From contig NC_052142.2 of NCBI RefSeq assembly GCF_016086655.4, positions 5,894,422-5,958,421 of the forward strand: a stretch of DNA of 64,000 nt. The letters are read 5' to 3'. A program made the translations under genes and the position numbers. Below the pieces are notes generated by a model. The model was not told the DNA's origin and searched no databases. It saw nothing but the letters and a program-made list of their open reading frames with translations. Positions 1-11,039 of the stretch are shown one piece after another (positions within the stretch are counted from its first letter, which is position 1; each line of letters begins with the position of its first letter). The DNA comes from Lepeophtheirus salmonis. Its lineage: Eukaryota > Arthropoda > Copepoda > Siphonostomatoida > Caligidae.

Positions 1-349
1 AAAAATATTAAGTAATTGAATCGAACAATGAGAAAATAAACTTTGTAATGAATGATTTTTGAAGAACAATTATAGCATAAATAGTTTTCAAAGTCATAAA
101 CAAGTTTACAACATAGAATAGAAAATTGTTTTCCTAAATTTTGGAATTGAAAAAATTGAGACGTCGATTTTCTATTTCTTATTATAATTTGATACACCAC
201 AAATACTTTAGTGATCATATGAAAACAAAATTATGTTGGCGAATAAAGACCTCTATTTATTTGCTCCAAGAGTTGATGTTGAGAGTCTTCGAGACCAGAT
301 TCACTGAAAGTAACCAAGAGGAAATATTTTGAAGATACAAGAAAGTGGA

Positions 350-2733
350 AACAATTATTACATTTCAGTCTTGAAGCTTGTGACCGTTCAATATAGCCAG
401 AAATTACTTAAAGAAGAGCTTCGTCACTTCTTTCAAGTTCATAAGTAATCTCGTTTTCCTCCATTGAAGCCAAAATTATTGTTTTTAACTTGTTTATGTC
501 CACATCTTCAATTTTATAATCCACTTGAATGAATGTTCCTTATTTCTTGCATATTAAGCCCATCAAATTTAGCAAGTGACAGTATTCTAATTTTTTTCTC
601 AGCATCAAGTATTTGTCTTACTGAAATATAATAGTTTGCTCCAGAGAGTTGACGGTACCAGCTGCATCTTTATTCTATAAAATCACTTTTTACTTGACTG
701 AGAAGAACGTATTTAAAGTCGCAGTTCATAAATAGATGTTGAGCAAGCATTATGGCTGCACTTGTAGTTTGCTTCAAGGATGTAAAGGTTTCCATTGTAA
801 GTCCAATTTTGTGTTTTTTGTTTCTTCCTGCCATAGAATCAACCATGCTTCAAAATATATTCAAAATTATCGGGTCCTTTGCTAAGTGGTTCCTTTGAAT
901 ATCCCTTTTTCGAACTCCCGCAGAAGGCGTCTTACAATTTACGATATTCCAATACTTTCTTACAAGGGAGACAAAGTTTCCAGTAACTTTCCATGCAGGG
1001 TACGTTGAGGAGTAATAATGATGAGCTGCAACTGTGCTTTCATGAAAAATGCTGTCAGCCAGTATAACGTTGGTTTTTTCAATAGGAGTTGGATACACCG
1101 CTTTTGACATTAACTTGTGTGCAACTTTGACCTTTTTATGCTTTTCCGTTTCGTATAAGTCAATGAAAAGTTGAAAATTTCAAGATGAGAGGTGAATATC
1201 ACCAAAATTAGGGCATTTCAATATTTTTCTCCTTTGGAAACAGTTATACAAGTTTTTGAAATTATGAGTACTATCAAAGAGAAGGAAGAGAATTGAATCT
1301 GGAATTGCTGGATTTGGTATTTGTGGTTTCCAGGATCAATTACAAAAATGCTTGAGGTGACATTTCCTGTTAGGAGTAGCATTGTCCATCGAAACAGCTA
1401 TTACATTAAACCCAATATTCAAAAGCTCTGATTTTGTCCTTATGAGCAAGTCATAAATTGTTTCGGAATTGAGGTTAACCACATGATAAAGTACAACGGT
1501 ATCCCAGTAACTTGAACACGTGATTTAAGCATAAAAACAAGCTAATTTTTTGTAATTTGACCTCCATCCTGACCTATTAATCTTCCTCCAAAAAACTCCA
1601 CTCTTTGTGCAGTAAAAACTTCATCGACCAAAAGCACAACTATTTTCTCATTATCAGACAGTGACTTGGCTCTTGTAGATAAGTAGTGTTCAGATGAAGA
1701 AGATAGTCCAACATTCATAGTAAAAGACGAAGAGAATTTTTTCAAGTGGTTTGGTGATGGCAAAGTTATCCCATCAGTGGACATCTGTTTATAAAGTGCA
1801 GGACTTGTATTGTGCCAAACGAGAGAAGTTGCTAAATAGGTAGGAGAAAAGCGTCTGAGGTTTGGATTGGATTTTAGAAGGACGAGTTGTTCAGAGATGA
1901 ACATTATTTTCTTTCGTAGCTGAGAGTTGACGAAGGACGAATATTGAAGAAGCATATTCATATCATTAACTCAATTAGAAATAATTTCTTGCATTGATGG
2001 AGAGCATAGAGATTTCATATAGGCCGGTATATTTTTAAGCTTGTTTATGGAAGTAATCGTTTTTTCGATCGTTATATGCTGAATCATTTTAGGATTCACT
2101 CTGATATTTTTTTTTTAATTGAGAGTGTAAGATCCATTTCAATACTTATAGTGAACTTTATTTCAAGGAATGCTTTTAATGAACCTTTCAAGTAGTAAAG
2201 TTGAATGCAGTCCTCTGTTCTCTTAGAAAATATATTTTCTGGAAGTTGTTCAATGACCAATTTGGAACATGAGTCTTCAAAATTGTCTATAAGATCCATT
2301 TTTAATAACTTTTCTTCCACCTGGATAAGGCATAAATTTTCAGCAGAAAGCCTTGCTGATGATGAATCTTTCGTTGTTGTCCTCTCAAGTCTTTTCATAT
2401 ATAAATATTTTGGAAGATTAGGGAAAGTTCTTGGAAGAGCAGACGGTTTTAAATAACGGTTCTGGAGTTTAGGATCCATAGACAACAACTGTGATTTTCG
2501 ACTCTACGGTCATCTTGACTCTCAGTAACAAAATCCTTATCTTGAAAATGGAGGGAACAAACTCTTGAATACTTAGAAGTTGCCTAAGCTCCGTCAGTTT
2601 TCCTAGGTATGGCTCTAAGCCAGTCGCTTTTTAAGAATTCATCTTGTGGGAAGGAGTGAAGAGAAACGGTTGGATATTTAGCTTCTTTTTTATACCCAGT
2701 CCGACAACTGGGTACACAACAACAAGCTGCCAT
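350..2733 (-). pseudogene. P-element-like (THAP9-type) transposase, broken
   Basis: Read on the minus strand this is a decayed P-element-family transposase. The start at 2733 opens a THAP zinc-binding domain: CCVPSC near the N-terminus, a Phe-Pro near residue 28, a Trp, then RVCSLHF supplying the Cys-x2-His pair. An in-frame TAG at 2584-2586 interrupts the domain. The THAP tail (RYLKPSALPRTFPNLPKYL) follows in another frame near 2450. At 1542-1961 lies the RNase H-like catalytic region with the strand LLVDEV, which carries the first acidic residue. At 850-1110 is the ESTVAA region, and near 640-720 is SWYRQLSGANYY, typical of the C-terminal part of insect P-like proteins. Several frameshifts and stops make it non-functional. 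I found no terminal repeats. Family assignment is strong; exact ends are uncertain. Confidence 0.85.
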
Positions 2734-2739
2734 GATTTT

Positions 2740-4100
2740 AAAATAATACCTATAACATGTCATCAAATATAAATATAAAATACAAATATAATAATTAATA
2801 ATATGATCCTCATTATAATGAGAAAAGCTGATGTCAAAGAGTATTTGAAGAGTCCATTTAATCAAATTAATTATTTTTTTACTTACAAAACTTCTCAAAA
2901 TTAACTATTAGTTATCCGATGATATTAGATATTTCTCTTTATGAGATGATGAAGGTAATGAGTAATGACTAACGATGAACAATAACAAAGTTTGATTAAC
3001 ATCAGAGAGAACATTCACCTAGTTGAATGAAAGTATAAATATTAGCACTCAAGGTGGAAGGAAAACAAACGCGGTAAAAGAGTGTGAGTTTTCCATGTCT
3101 CTAGAATTCCATAATACATAACTACATCAATCCAAAAATTTCTAAAATATACATTATGAATATTAAAAATACTCGTTATAATATTTTTCATGGAAGTTTG
3201 ATACCTTTAGTAATATTGAATTTTTTTTTCTACGAAATTTATTTTGTATATCTTTGCATTTGCCACTCCACATATCAGTAATTTATATTACTTTAGCCAT
3301 CTGCATTAAAATTTAGGACTAATACTTATTTTATTCCATTTTGAGGTCGTTAAAGTATTTCTGATTGATTGACTACAATTTGTTTTCCTTCAGTACGAAA
3401 AATATAGATTATGTTCCTATGTATCGCGTGAGAAAAGGAACAGTAATAAATTTCAGTAACATAACTTGAAAACTGAAACTTTGGAATCTCTTTACAAATA
3501 GAAAATGTCGTTAAAAAATATAATTTTTAAATCCCTATAGAAGTAAAACTTTAAAAACATAACTTTTTCATCAAAATACTACAGAAAATTGAATTAACAG
3601 GTCACCTTTAAAATTGAACACTCTAGTACACACGCTAAAATAAGAATTTAGAAGAAGTTGACTTTTACTGTTACTTCTGACCTATTTATATGACCTTAAA
3701 GCCATTTTTTATTAACTTAAAATATTATAAATCTATTGCTTTAATGATTACGACATTTCAAAGTTTCTTCTTATTACTTTGAAAATAAATTAAAAGACAC
3801 GCATTCATGGTTGAAAAAGTAATTTTCATGATAGAGGTTAGCTTCCAATTTTTTTTATTCTACCAATATATGTTGTCAGTAAAAAAGTTTGACTAAAATT
3901 GAACATGCTCATTTTTATTTATAATTAACCCCCCCCCCCTACTTCAAATATTTGATTAGAAATTAATAAGACCATTTCTAACCTAAAACTGAGAGTGACA
4001 ATAAAGACATAAATGATCTTTAAATATTAACCAATACCAAAATGAAAACTTATCGTCAGTTCTTATTGCATATTCAACAACCACAATTTCTTATAATAAC
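2740..4100. other. AT-rich DNA, no gene seen
   Basis: No recognisable coding region on either strand. It contains a short poly-C run near 3930-3940 and otherwise AT-rich unique-looking sequence. Confidence 0.5.
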
Positions 4101-4490
4101 CCGATGAAACCACTTCCCATTTCATCCGTATCTTCTCTTTTATATAATTTCCTTAAGTTTTACTTGAAATTATTTCAAAAAAGAGAGCTTTGGTCAAAAG
4201 GTCTTCAAAATATAGAAGGAGCTATTGTAGTCAAGATGTACTCAAGGATAATAATAAGAAAGTGGGAGAAATTATGCGTCATAAATGAGTCTGTAAACCC
4301 TTCAGTGAACCTTTATTATTTTAAACATTATTCTCAATTTTATAGCTAATTTATTTTTAACTTCTAAATATAGTATGTTGGGTAGAAGAAGAGTACATTT
4401 AGTGTTTTTTTGTTTTGTTTTTTTTCCTTTCTAACAATTCTATCTAAATTGGACATCTTATTTTAAAAATATAAGTACGTCATCAATTGT
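4100..4490 (+). repeat. Dispersed repeat R1, copy 1
   Basis: This stretch aligns by eye, in the same orientation, with 5555-6325: the opening GATGAAAC, a run of TTATATAATTT, the block TGGTCAAAAGGTC, an A/T-rich middle, then CTTCAGTGAACC, and later TGTTTTTTTGTTTTGTTTT. It lacks the MITE and the 30-bp minisatellite seen in copy 2, so it shows the uninserted state. The 81-codon open frame inside it is not conserved in copy 2 and is probably chance. The repeat class is unknown. Confidence 0.6.
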
Positions 4491-4619
4491 GTACCTTGAC
4501 CATATATATTTTATACATGGTGAAAGTATTCAGGGAAATTGATTTTTTCTTGGTTAACAGTACAAGAAATATTATACATTTAGAGTAAGAAAAAGAAGAA
4601 GTCAATTGAATTTTTATAA

Positions 4620-5230
4620 CTCCTCGTGATAATAATCATGAATTGGATAGCAATTCAGAGCATGAAGATATTTGGAATTTAACTGATAATTTAAGTCGAC
4701 GTCAGCCTCAAAGTGAAGCTGAATATATATCAAAAAATGATATAGTTAGTAATAAAGGTAAAGAAAATCTGAAACATCCAAAGTTAATACAAAAAAGGTT
4801 AAATCTCTAAAGTATTACGGAGAAAATCATACCAATTTCGATCAGCCTTTGTGCAAGACAAATTAAACAAAATAGACATATTGAAATCAATATATCAGAA
4901 TTAATTATGAAAAATTCAATTTTTTCATAGCTGACATTATTACTAACACACTAGTATCAGAATCTCTGACATTTTCAAATCATAGATAGGATAGACCAAA
5001 GTAGCAATAATGATAGAATTCACATTCGATCAAAGAAGTTGTGGTGGTCAATTTTTACATGGATGTTAAACGTAAGCATTCAAAATATCTGGCTTTGCCA
5101 TGGAAAAAAAGAAAACATTCCACAACTTAACTTTAGTCTGGAAGGAGTATTTCTAGATTTCTTTTTTTTTTTTCGTGTAAAGAAGTCATTCATGAACTAA
5201 ATTCTTATTCCTTTGAAAAATAATTCAAAC
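4620..5230 (+). pseudogene. piggyBac-like transposase relic, internally deleted
   Basis: Near 4625-4790 the plus strand encodes an acidic N-terminal stretch (ELDSNSEHED, then SEAEYISKND) like the start of piggyBac transposases. After a degraded stretch, 5000-5160 encodes RIHIRSKKLWWSIFTWML followed by NVSIQN and PQLNF. This matches the C-terminal piggyBac pattern of Arg-x-Lys-Lys-Trp-Trp, Phe-Thr-Trp and Gln-Asn. The central catalytic part with the Asp residues is missing, so this is a deletion relic of the transposase, not an active gene. It lies between the two R1 copies. No TTAA-flanked ends were identified. Confidence 0.7.
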
Positions 5231-5707
5231 CGATAAAATCTCTTCACTTATTTATTAATCGTTCTTGGGTCACTATGTAAACCTACGCCAAGGTTTGAAC
5301 TTCTTTTATATTAAAATCTTAATAAAAATAAAGATAGCCAGTCGAAACTCCTCTTGGAACGCTTCCCGGATAAATCTGAAAAAAATTGGCCAGGAGACGA
5401 ATAGAGGGATTCTTCTTGGCAAAATAAAACAACCAACAAGATTGATTCCCAAATACGACGTTGTTTGATTGAATAATTAATGTTTTTATATGATGTTATG
5501 ATGGTAATTGATATGGTTCGAACATGTGAGTAAATCACACTGATTCGAAGATTAAACCGATGAAACTTTTCTGATTTCATGCGCACCTACTCTTTTTTAT
5601 AATTTCACTCCGTTTTTCTTTTTCTTTTCTTGAAAGAAAAAAATTATAAGAGAATACGTGAATTTAGGAGAAGAAATCATAATAAAATACTTTAATTTAT
5701 TACAAAA

Positions 5708-5827
5708 GGAGAGGTTACGTCAAAAGGTCCTAAAAAAGGAGAAGTTTTGTCAAAAGGTCATAAAAAAGGAGAGGTTTTGTCAAAAGGTCATAAAAAAGGA
5801 GAGGTTTTGTCAAAAGGTCATAAAAAA
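5708..5827 (+). repeat. 30-bp minisatellite, four units
   Basis: Four tandem 30-bp units start at 5708, 5738, 5768 and 5798. Units 3 and 4 are identical, unit 2 differs at one base and unit 1 at a few. A fifth partial unit begins at 5828. Because 30 is a multiple of three, the frame stays open and reads as a repeated ten-residue lysine-rich unit. The matching position in R1 copy 1 has a single unit, so the array grew after the copies diverged. I do not regard it as a gene. Confidence 0.9.
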
Positions 5828-5920
5828 GGAGATATTGCAGTAAAGATGGACTGATAGATAATAATAATAAAAGGGAAAAATAAATGTGTGCTAATTAGTG
5901 CGTAAGGACTTCAGTGATCA

Positions 5921-6109
5921 CAAGGTTAATAGAAATACAAGGTTAGACCATGATGTAATCGGGCTTGCTATAATTTTTAATTTGATGCATCGTACCGACT
6001 GCTTGGTAAGACAAATAGATTCTATGACATCACTATTAAAAAGCGTGGAGGAAGTCAAACATCAGTCGTACTCCCGTTTTGGTATAACCTTGTATTTCTA
6101 TTAACCTTG
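5921..6109. mobile_element. 189-bp MITE with 29-bp inverted ends
   Basis: The left end begins CAAGGTTAATAGAAATACAA and the right end is its reverse complement. The two ends match over 28 of 29 bases. Flanks are AGTGATCA (5913-5920) and AGTGAACC (6110-6117), an 8-bp target duplication with two mismatches. The homologous site in R1 copy 1 reads CTTCAGTGAACC without an insert, which supports insertion. It has no coding capacity. Eight-base duplications are known for hAT and P superfamilies, so it is probably a non-autonomous member of one of those. A related copy lies at 63743-64000. Confidence 0.85.
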
Positions 6110-6329
6110 AGTGAACCCACCCTTATAATATATTATACACTTAAAAAAATGAACTACCTTTTTTATGCCCATTATTTTTTATAAAAATGGAAATAATTTT
6201 TATTTTAATCTAACAGTAAGGAAGACTAAAATTAAATAGGTGTTTTTTTGTTTTGTTTTTAATTGTACATCATTTTTATTTAATTTTAAATCGGTAATAC
6301 TCATCACAGTTATACATTTAAATAATTTG

Positions 6330-7105
6330 GGTTGTCTTTTTTGGGTCGTGAAGATGACATGGATTTGTTGTTTGACGTCCTAACTTATCTGCAATAATAG
6401 TTTTGTAATTAAGAAGTAATATTTAGATGACATGACAGTTTTATATTGTAATATCAAGGATCTATCCAGTCAACTCTTCCCATCCCTTTACTGAGAGCCG
6501 TTCTATTTTAGGACATAAATGACCCAGGACTGGGTCCTTTTCCTCAAATTTGACAATTAATTCAAATTTATTAAAAACTGAATAAGATAATGCATTAATA
6601 TATTATCTATTCTTGGTTATACAACATTGATTGGGAAGTTATGATTATGGTTATGATAAAAAGTCTTTTTTGGACTTAGACTAGATTTTAAAATCGACTT
6701 TGATGTAATTCTTGCCAATGTTTTCATTAGATAATTAGTAGAATTTATGTTTCCTTCCTTTTCAACACTCTCAGGACTGCACACAGCTAATCTAAAAAAA
6801 TATCATGACAACTAAACTTCTCTTCTCCAGTACATTTTTCAAATTGTCAGGGCTAATATGTTAATTTTTGTTATTTTAGCATACCAGTGGATAGCATTAT
6901 TTTAATCTCTGACAATGATATCCATAAAATAAATACATAGAGGCGATAAGGGATTTTTATTGGCAGTAGTAGGTTAAAATTCTCAGTTTGTGGGAATTAA
7001 TTGCAGCTCATGAAGGGGTATGTCATTTCCAACATCAGCTAAAGGGAAGAAGTTGATTTTTCAAAATTTTAATACGAGGTCATATTTGAATATACTTTCC
7101 TTAGT
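6330..7105. other. AT-rich DNA, no gene seen
   Basis: No coding region recognised. Near 6520-6540 there is a small perfect inverted repeat, GACCCAG-GA-CTGGGTC, of unknown meaning. Confidence 0.45.
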
Positions 7106-7110
7106 TGGGA

Positions 7111-7229
7111 ATGGGTGATATAGAGTTTCTCGATCATAAATTTATGGCTATTGAGTCGAACGATTTTTTTAAATTCATGGACAGTGTGGCGAAACCATCA
7201 TCCTCAGAGTTTTCGATGGATTACTCAAT
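7111..7229 (+). repeat. 119-bp duplicated segment, copy 1
   Basis: It starts at an ATG and is identical to 8537-8655 at all but one base (an A/T change in the codon after Phe-Leu). Translated, both give MGDIEF, then an open stretch rich in Phe, Ser and Asp, ending FSMDYS. After 7229 the two copies differ completely and copy 1 reaches a stop about 33 bases later. It could be a duplicated exon or part of an unclassified mobile element. I do not recognise the peptide. Confidence 0.85.
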
Positions 7230-7477
7230 CAACGAACTTCATATTCTGATTTCCCATGTTTGTTAAATGCTTATTTTTCAAGAAGTTAATTGTTAGGGCT
7301 GATTTCTTTCTAAAATTTTTGAATAGTGTCAATAATGGTTTCAATACATTGAAGAAATTAGTTTATGGATCCAGTGATGAAATTTGTGAAATCATCTGCA
7401 TCTAATAATCCGTTAGGTTTGTGTTTTGCAATTTTTATCTATTTATTTTCACTTATGAGTTAATGTTGTCCATGGAG

Positions 7478-8382
7478 CCGTGATTCCCAAAGTGGGGGTC
7501 ACCAGATGATTTCCAAAAAATAAGGATATAATTTAAATTGACAATTCTTTGTCAATCAAAAAGATCAAAAATTAAATAATAATGAATGTACATATTTTTT
7601 ATAAGTATCTTCTGGATCATTTAAAAAAAGTATTTTCCAGAAGATAGTCCTCCCCAAAAACATAACTGGAAACACCCTTTATATCAACACAGCTAGTCAT
7701 CTGTTTTCTGATATGGAAGATGCAGTTATCGAACTTTCATGTGACCAACCACTACAAAAAACGTTTTGATTCAAAACACTAGACACTTTACTTATACCAT
7801 TTGGATCATTTATTTATTTGTTTGTGAAGTTCTATTCCGTATTAACTTCTATAAAAATAAATTTAGATCGCGGCTTAATGTGAGAAGAAGAAAGAAAGTT
7901 ACTGTCTCCAAAACTAAACAAAGAATGGACTTGCTTTGCTTAAGGCACAGTGCACATAATTCACATTAATGCCTTGATTTGTTTATAAGCCTACTTGCAC
8001 ATCCACAGCCTGTAATGTTATTTTTTGTGAGTCCCAATTTGACTTTATTTACCTCAAAAAAAGAGAATTGATACTATAAAAATTATTCTAGGTAGTACAT
8101 ATATTGCAAATTTTATATTTACAATATATTCGATTAATTTGCGTTGTATTTCTTATTTTCTTCTAAAATTTTTCAATATATGTAGAATTAAAATCATTAT
8201 TTTTAATCGATATTGAAAAATAACTTATATTAATTGCCTCTGGGTTGAGCGTATAGGGTGATATGGCCTTTGAGTTATCTATTTGGATAAAATCTACTTC
8301 TTTTTTTTTATTTATCGCTCAATGAGATGTTGTTTACCAATATATTTTAGGGATCGAACTGAAAAAAGTTTGGGAGCCACTG
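7478..8382 (+). mobile_element. hAT transposon relic, 905 bp
   Basis: The left end CCGTGATTCCCAAAGTGGGG and the right end (reverse complement CAGTGGCTCCCAAACTTTTT) resemble the CAGTGG-TCCCAAA ends of the Charlie/Zaphod-type hAT group. The 8-bp flanks CCATGGAG (7470-7477) and TCATAGAG (8383-8390) match at six of eight bases, the expected hAT target duplication after some decay. The interior at 7700-7966 encodes the end of a hAT transposase. Most of the coding region is missing, so it cannot move on its own. Confidence 0.75.
7700..7969 (+). pseudogene. hAT transposase C-terminal fragment
   Basis: The open stretch reads YLFVCEVLF, then KNKFRSRLNV, then KTKQRMDLLC, and ends in HNSH. This is the characteristic hAT C-terminus (Tyr-Leu-Cys-Glu, Lys-x-Lys-x-Arg-Ser-Arg-Leu-Asn, Ser-Lys-x-Lys-Pro-Arg-Ile-Asp) found in FAM200/ZBED5-like transposases. 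The few codons before 7766 (DMEDAVIELSCD, frame intact) fit the preceding part of the same domain. All N-terminal parts, including the catalytic acids, are absent, and small deletions have removed conserved residues. Confidence 0.75.
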
Positions 8383-8536
8383 TCATAGAGCATTAGTAGC
8401 GATAATAAAAGTGAGGGTTGCATCTCCTTGTCTTGATTCTTGGAGTATTATAAACCTAACCGTATAATCTGGCAACTCTATTTTGTTGAAGAATTGCGTA
8501 GTAACTCAGATATCATTTTCACAATCCTATTGGAAA

Positions 8537-8655
8537 ATGGGTGATATAGAGTTTCTCGTTCATAAATTTATGGCTATTGAGTCGAACGATTTTTTTAAAT
8601 TCATGGACAGTGTGGCGAAACCATCATCCTCAGAGTTTTCGATGGATTACTCAAT
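8537..8655 (+). repeat. 119-bp duplicated segment, copy 2
   Basis: Partner of 7111-7229, with 118 of 119 bases equal, on the far side of the hAT relic. Here the frame starting at the ATG stays open past the duplicated block to a TGA near 8726, giving about 63 residues. No splice-site arrangement or homologue is evident to me. See the finding on this pair. Confidence 0.85.
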
Positions 8656-8659
8656 GGAA

Positions 8660-9094
8660 CGTAGAATATCTTCTAACAAACATATTTTTTATGAATTCAA
8701 CTACTCTGGAGATATGAGAAGAGGGTGAAACTTAAAAATTAAGCCTTCTCAGTAGCAGATTTTTCACAAGATTCTAATTCAAAATATATTTTTAATTGGA
8801 GTATGTAATTAAGAGATTGGTCTATACCTTTCTATCTCATACGGACACTTGTGTTTTTCAGTATTAAAGATAGCTTATAAAATAAAAACAGAAACCTATT
8901 TTGAATATTTCCTCAAAAACCATCTCAATCACGGGAGCTATTTTTTTGTCGAATGACTTATAAAATTCAAGCAGAATGGTGTGTAGGGGACAATCCAAGA
9001 GTTTTATATATCTTTTCATAACCCCTAATGAAATTAAAAATATATTCTCTTGAAGTCGGCGTGTCCAATTATGAGTGGTTCTTAATGAGGTGTC
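8660..9094. other. No gene recognised
   Basis: A 78-codon minus-strand open frame at 8864-9100 is AT-rich, unlike any family I know, and ends at the edge of the adjoining transposon. I treat it as chance. Confidence 0.4.
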
Positions 9095-9103
9095 AATCAT
9101 AGT

Positions 9104-11028
9104 AAGGTTGATAATTTTGGTAAGAATACAAAACGTGCGAGGAGAAGGGAAGAAATACTTATGATATCATTCATTAAATAATGTACATCTTCTTCTATCA
9201 AGAACGTCATCATTCCCACCTTTATTATTAAATATTAATATAATATCAGATACTGATAGTCGATAGAAAACTGAATAAAATGCCTAAAATAAAGTCGCCT
9301 TCTGTCTGGATTTCTGAAAATGGAGGCCAAGGAATTGGGAAAATACTTATCGGATGAGAAACAGATGGCTTGTCTGATTGGTCGATATAAATATGCCTTT
9401 AGTCCCCTGTCTAGAAGTAAACGCCACTCATTATCATCATCTCATAACAAGAGTATGGATATTTATCTATAAAATCAATTTAACGATGAATACATCAAGT
9501 CAGACTTTAACTTTGATCTCACAATGATGCATATTGCATGTAATATAGCCTTATCCATTGCTAATCATCCTATGTTCAAAAAATTACGGAGAAATACACG
9601 GGTAAATTCTTCCCTTCCCGAGGAACCATCATTAATTGATGGAGGATGTTGGTAATTATATCATTTATAGAAATACCTCCGTTGTAAATTGTGAAGTTAA
9701 GATAATTTTCAACAAGTTTAGAGTAATCCACACCAAATTTCGAAATTGAACTCTTACTTTTGTACCATCTAACACTAAGTATTCTTTTTTTTTTTTTTAA
9801 ATCTAATGATAAAATAGGATTCTAATTTTGCTAAAATTATCAAGCATTATGATACACAACTCATAAAATGGCAAAAACAAGTGCTTAGATGGTCACAACA
9901 ACGGGTGTAGTAGATTTGGATGGTTTGCAACTAGTTTGTCCGACATTAGTTTCTTCACTTAAAGACTTGGGTATGTTCAATAGGTTTTCCAATATTACAT
10001 AGTCAATAAATATTAATTTTTTTATCACTTAAGGATTAGCTATGGTTGATAAGCTCCAAGAAAAGGTGTTCAGAAAACTCATAAAAGGCAAAAACAACTG
10101 CTTAAATGGTCACAACAACGGGGGTAGTTGCATTGGATGTAGCATTATAATTAGCAATTGTGCGTATCCTTCATGATAATAGTATGTTGTTATACAAGTA
10201 TAAATAACATGAAAAAAAAAAGCTAGCCTTTTTGATGCTCTTAATAAGGAGTAATATTTCCGGACATTACTACATAATTAGCTTAGCTCTAAATCTTTAC
10301 AATGTATTAAATTCTAACATTTTTTTTAGTATGTTTATTGTCTAATTTTATGATTTTGACATTTACTTATATTATTAATAATTATTTAGATCTCATCGAT
10401 AGAGATATAGGTACCTATCAATGCGACAATTGTATATAGCAACTTCAACATTAGGAAAAAAGGGTGATGATCTTTTTGATTAAACTCCACGTCTGGGTTG
10501 TGTTTAGCAACTTAAAGTTATGACATATTTAACTGAATTCATGTCAGAACAAGAAAATATTATTTGGATCAATCTATTATTTCAATATTCTGTAAATATA
10601 ATTTATTGTTATAATTAGTTATATGATTACAATTGTTTAATCTTGTATATTTAACATAAATGTATGATGGTTTATTATTTAGTATACAGATTATATTTAA
10701 TTTAAGCCTACTTTTTAAACTTGGAGCTTCAAATATATTTCGAAATACTCTACTTTGTCGTTTCATTAGTTATTATTCTGAGAGTATGGTTCAAAATGAA
10801 ATACAATTTCATGAAGTGTCACGTTTTCAAATCTACTGTAACGGATAAAAACCGTCTAAGTAGTATATCTTTATTTAACATTTTTCTAATAAATACTTTC
10901 GTTATACCCTCAAAAATCTTAATAAAGTAGGCAGCTGATAATCACATGAGTATTTTAAATAATGATACCATATGTCTTTCCCCCCCCTTCTCCTTGCACG
11001 CGTTCTTCTCTACAGAATTATCAACTTT
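9104..11028 (+). mobile_element. hAT-A family transposon, copy 1
   Basis: The element begins AAGGTTGATAATTTTGG and ends with CAACTTT. Its two ends share inverted TTGATAAT and a GTGCRAGGAGAAGG block. It is flanked by AATCATAGT on both sides (9095-9103 and 11029-11037), a perfect 8-9 bp target duplication typical of hAT. Near 9280-9640 the plus strand encodes the start of a hAT protein in broken frames: SPSVWISENGG, then a BED-like Cys/His region, then a stretch like TKMIIACDIPLSIAN in the sister copies. Further inside, only non-coding AT-rich DNA remains. Copies lie at 15037 (minus), 20737, about 34000 (minus), 39619 and 41622 (minus). Confidence 0.85.
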
Positions 11029-11039
11029 AATCATAGTCA

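Larger units (their letters stand above)
5555..6325 (+). repeat. Dispersed repeat R1, copy 2
   Basis: Second, longer copy of the repeat seen at 4100-4490, same orientation. It is expanded by a 30-bp tandem array at 5708-5827 and interrupted by a 189-bp MITE at 5921-6109. After the MITE the similarity resumes with GTGAACCC and later TGTTTTTTTGTTTTGTTTT. Similarity was judged by eye and is moderate outside these blocks. Confidence 0.6.

Noticed and set aside
141..332. 63-codon plus-strand open frame at the window start
   Set aside because: AT-rich, no family motif, and overlaps the far end of a decayed minus-strand transposase.
4104..4349. 81-codon open frame in R1 copy 1
   Set aside because: The frame is not kept in the homologous R1 copy 2, so there is no sign of selection on a protein.
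5511..5524. GGTTCGAAC resembling a tRNA B box
   Set aside because: No matching A box upstream and no cloverleaf can be folded around it.
4100..6325. R1 copies read as LTRs flanking the piggyBac relic
   Set aside because: They are direct repeats, but a piggyBac transposase has no LTRs, and the copies lack TG...CA ends or a primer-binding site.
10660..10930. Overlapping short open frames inside hAT-A copy 1, and similar ones at 40767-41006
   Set aside because: They lie in the non-coding AT-rich interior of the transposon, with different frames in different copies.
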